13,991 nucleotides of DNA from Pseudomonadota bacterium (lineage in GTDB: Bacteria; Pseudomonadota; Gammaproteobacteria; Burkholderiales; Ferrovaceae), in assembly GCA_021811005.1 (NCBI GenBank), contig JAJZPY010000055.1, forward strand, positions 1 to 13,991, in the 5' to 3' direction. The notes below the pieces were generated by a model. It had not been told where the DNA came from. It was given only the letters and a program-made list of their open reading frames with translations, and made no database searches. Shown here one piece after another: positions 12,823 to 13,991 of the stretch (position 1 is the stretch's first letter; every line of letters starts with the position of its first letter). A program made the position numbers and the translations under genes.

Positions 12823-13920
12823 CTAGTTCTGAAATTGCCAGCCCAGGCTGTGCCGGGGCCAACGGGTATCCGGCGTCAGCCGCAGATGATACACGGCTCC
12901 CGTCAGGCGCCCATGCAGGGCGGCCGGCACGCGCGCCACCGGCCCGCGCCCCAGGTGCCCGATGGCCGGCACGAAATCCCGGCTGGGGCTGATTTCCAGC
13001 AGCCAGCCCCCCTGCCATTCGGATGGCACGGGCAGCACCAGGTCGCCGTTGTCCCGGGGCGCTTCGTGCAGCGTGGGCCACGGCGCAGCTCCCGGCGCAG
13101 GCGCCAGGACGCGCTCGAGGGTGGACCAGGGCAGCCAGCCCGGTGCGAAATGTTTTTCGAAATAGGCGGGCCAGCCCGCCCCGATCAGGCGGCCTTTTTC
13201 CGGGGAATGGGTGTAGGCATGCACGGCCTGCGCCTGCGGCACCAGCCACAGGCGGTAGCCAGCCGCGCGCAGGCGCTGCATGAGGTCGGAATCTTCCCAG
13301 TACAGGAAGAACCGCTCGTCGAACAGGCCACCTGCCGCCTCCAGCGCGGCACGCTTGAGCAGCACGTGGCCGCCGGACAGCGCGGGCACCGTGACCGGTT
13401 GGTCGGTGTGCCAGGCGCGCCAGGCGCGCGCCCGGAACAGGCGGCTGCGCCAGCGGTCGGCCCAGGGCCAGTGCCGGGCCATCAGGTCGCCCAGGCGGCT
13501 TGCCGTGGAAGGAAACGTGCTGGGCGGCATCAGGAACGCGCGCCCTTCGTCCCAGTAGGTGCGCGGGCCTGCGGCACCGGCCTGCGCATCGCGCACCAGG
13601 ATTTCCGTGAGGGACGCCAGGGCGCCGGGCAGCAGGAGGGCATCGGGGTTGAGCAGCAGCACGAAGGGGGCGCGCGAACCCGCGAAGGCGCGGTTGCAGG
13701 CGCGCGCAAAACCTTCGTTGCTTTCGTTGACCGTGAGCGTCGCCTGCGGCGGCAGCATCTGGCGCAGGCGCGCGGCTTCCGCTGCGTCCGCGCTGTTGTC
13801 CACCACCCGCACGTCCAGCGCGCCGGGCAGTCCACCCCCTTGCGCCAGCACCGACTGCACGGCGCGCGCCACCAGCGGCGCCGAAAAATAATTGACCAGG
13901 ATGGCGCACACGGCGGGCAT
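12823..13920 (-). CDS. Family 2 glycosyltransferase (rhamnosyltransferase-like)
   Basis: This 365-aa cytoplasmic or membrane-associated glycosyltransferase begins MPAVCAILVNYFSAPLVARA. GT-A features are in order: VRVVDNSAD (nucleotide side), NEGFARACNRAF, LLLNPDALLL (metal/sugar-nucleotide motif), SGGHVLLKRAALEAAGGLFDE, and FFLYWEDSDLMQRLRAAGYR (acceptor side, with the ED catalytic pair). This is the WbbL-like group that adds sugars during polysaccharide assembly. A C-terminal extension of about 110 residues has no recognised motif. The start at 13920 was chosen over a longer frame to 13965 because GAGGG lies upstream and the upstream gene's TGA overlaps this ATG by one base (TGATG). It forms an operon with the PIG-L gene. 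Confidence 0.85.
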   Translation of the reverse strand: MPAVCAILVNYFSAPLVARAVQSVLAQGGGLPGALDVRVVDNSADAAEAARLRQMLPPQATLTVNESNEGFARACNRAFAGSRAPFVLLLNPDALLLPGALASLTEILVRDAQAGAAGPRTYWDEGRAFLMPPSTFPSTASRLGDLMARHWPWADRWRSRLFRARAWRAWHTDQPVTVPALSGGHVLLKRAALEAAGGLFDERFFLYWEDSDLMQRLRAAGYRLWLVPQAQAVHAYTHSPEKGRLIGAGWPAYFEKHFAPGWLPWSTLERVLAPAPGAAPWPTLHEAPRDNGDLVLPVPSEWQGGWLLEISPSRDFVPAIGHLGRGPVARVPAALHGRLTGAVYHLRLTPDTRWPRHSLGWQFQN

Positions 13921-13991
13921 CAGGCGCCCTCGCATTTCATGGTGGGCAGCAGGTCGGCCGCCCACCAGCGCCCGGGACGCTTGAGATCGGA
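13920..13991 (-). CDS. Partial CDS, C-terminal tail of upstream operon gene
   Basis: A frame open from the right window edge encodes 23 residues ending WWAADLLPTMKCEGA and stops at TGA (13922-13920), sharing one base with the glycosyltransferase ATG. The coupled arrangement and G+C-rich codons support a real gene tail, probably of the same polysaccharide operon. The fragment is too short to assign a family. Confidence 0.5.
   Translation of the reverse strand, partial: SDLKRPGRWWAADLLPTMKCEGA

Noticed and set aside
12644..13909. Second minus-strand frame (421 aa) within the glycosyltransferase and PIG-L genes
   Set aside because: It is Ala/Arg/Gly/Pro-rich out-of-frame translation. The other frames carry the conserved catalytic motifs.
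1..13991. CRISPR array, tRNA/rRNA genes, insertion sequence or phage integrase
   Set aside because: No regularly spaced repeats, no RNA gene signatures and no transposase or recombinase motifs were found on either strand.

Overview
This 14-kb window looks like the chromosome of a Gram-negative proteobacterium, most likely a betaproteobacterium (possibly Rhodocyclales; lineage is an inference from protein style, not a search). The evidence is an outer-membrane beta-barrel protein, a signal-peptide FecR protein, a CHASE2-type cyclase and a very large Thr/Ser/Ala-rich secreted protein with no cleavable signal peptide and RTX-like repeats. Base composition steps near 6.5 kb: the right half is very G+C-rich, while the left half, including the giant gene, is clearly less so.

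Layout. (a) 1-1006: a small accessory-looking region with the start of an unknown gene, a Cys-rich 117-aa zinc-ribbon-like protein whose ribosome binding site lies in a strong leader hairpin, and a small predicted membrane protein. (b) 1007-6540: on the minus strand, a 1645-aa S-layer-like/RTX surface protein, a strong intrinsic terminator, and directly behind it a 69-aa DUF6447-type protein. (c) 6541-11132: on the minus strand, an operon of fecR-like, CHASE2-class III nucleotide cyclase, and TPR plus outer-membrane barrel genes. (d) 11267-11980: a Crp-family regulator, divergent from that operon. (e) 11977-13991: on the minus strand, a polysaccharide-type cluster with a PIG-L deacetylase, a family 2 glycosyltransferase and the tail of a third gene, tightly coupled.

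How they may work together. The Crp-like protein has the Arg-Glu...Arg recognition helix of E. coli CRP, so a TGTGA-N6-TCACA site is expected. One near-perfect site lies between crp and fecR, about -41 from good -10 boxes on both sides. A perfect site lies upstream of the giant surface protein gene, exactly -41.5 from a candidate -10. The window therefore reads as a self-contained circuit: envelope sensor/cyclase, Crp-like regulator, then its own operon and the surface-layer protein. The cyclase and the regulator have both lost canonical nucleotide-handling residues (transition-state Asn to Ser; phosphate-binding Arg-Ser to Pro-Glu), so the signal may not be ordinary cAMP. This circuit is the main candidate for an undescribed system here.
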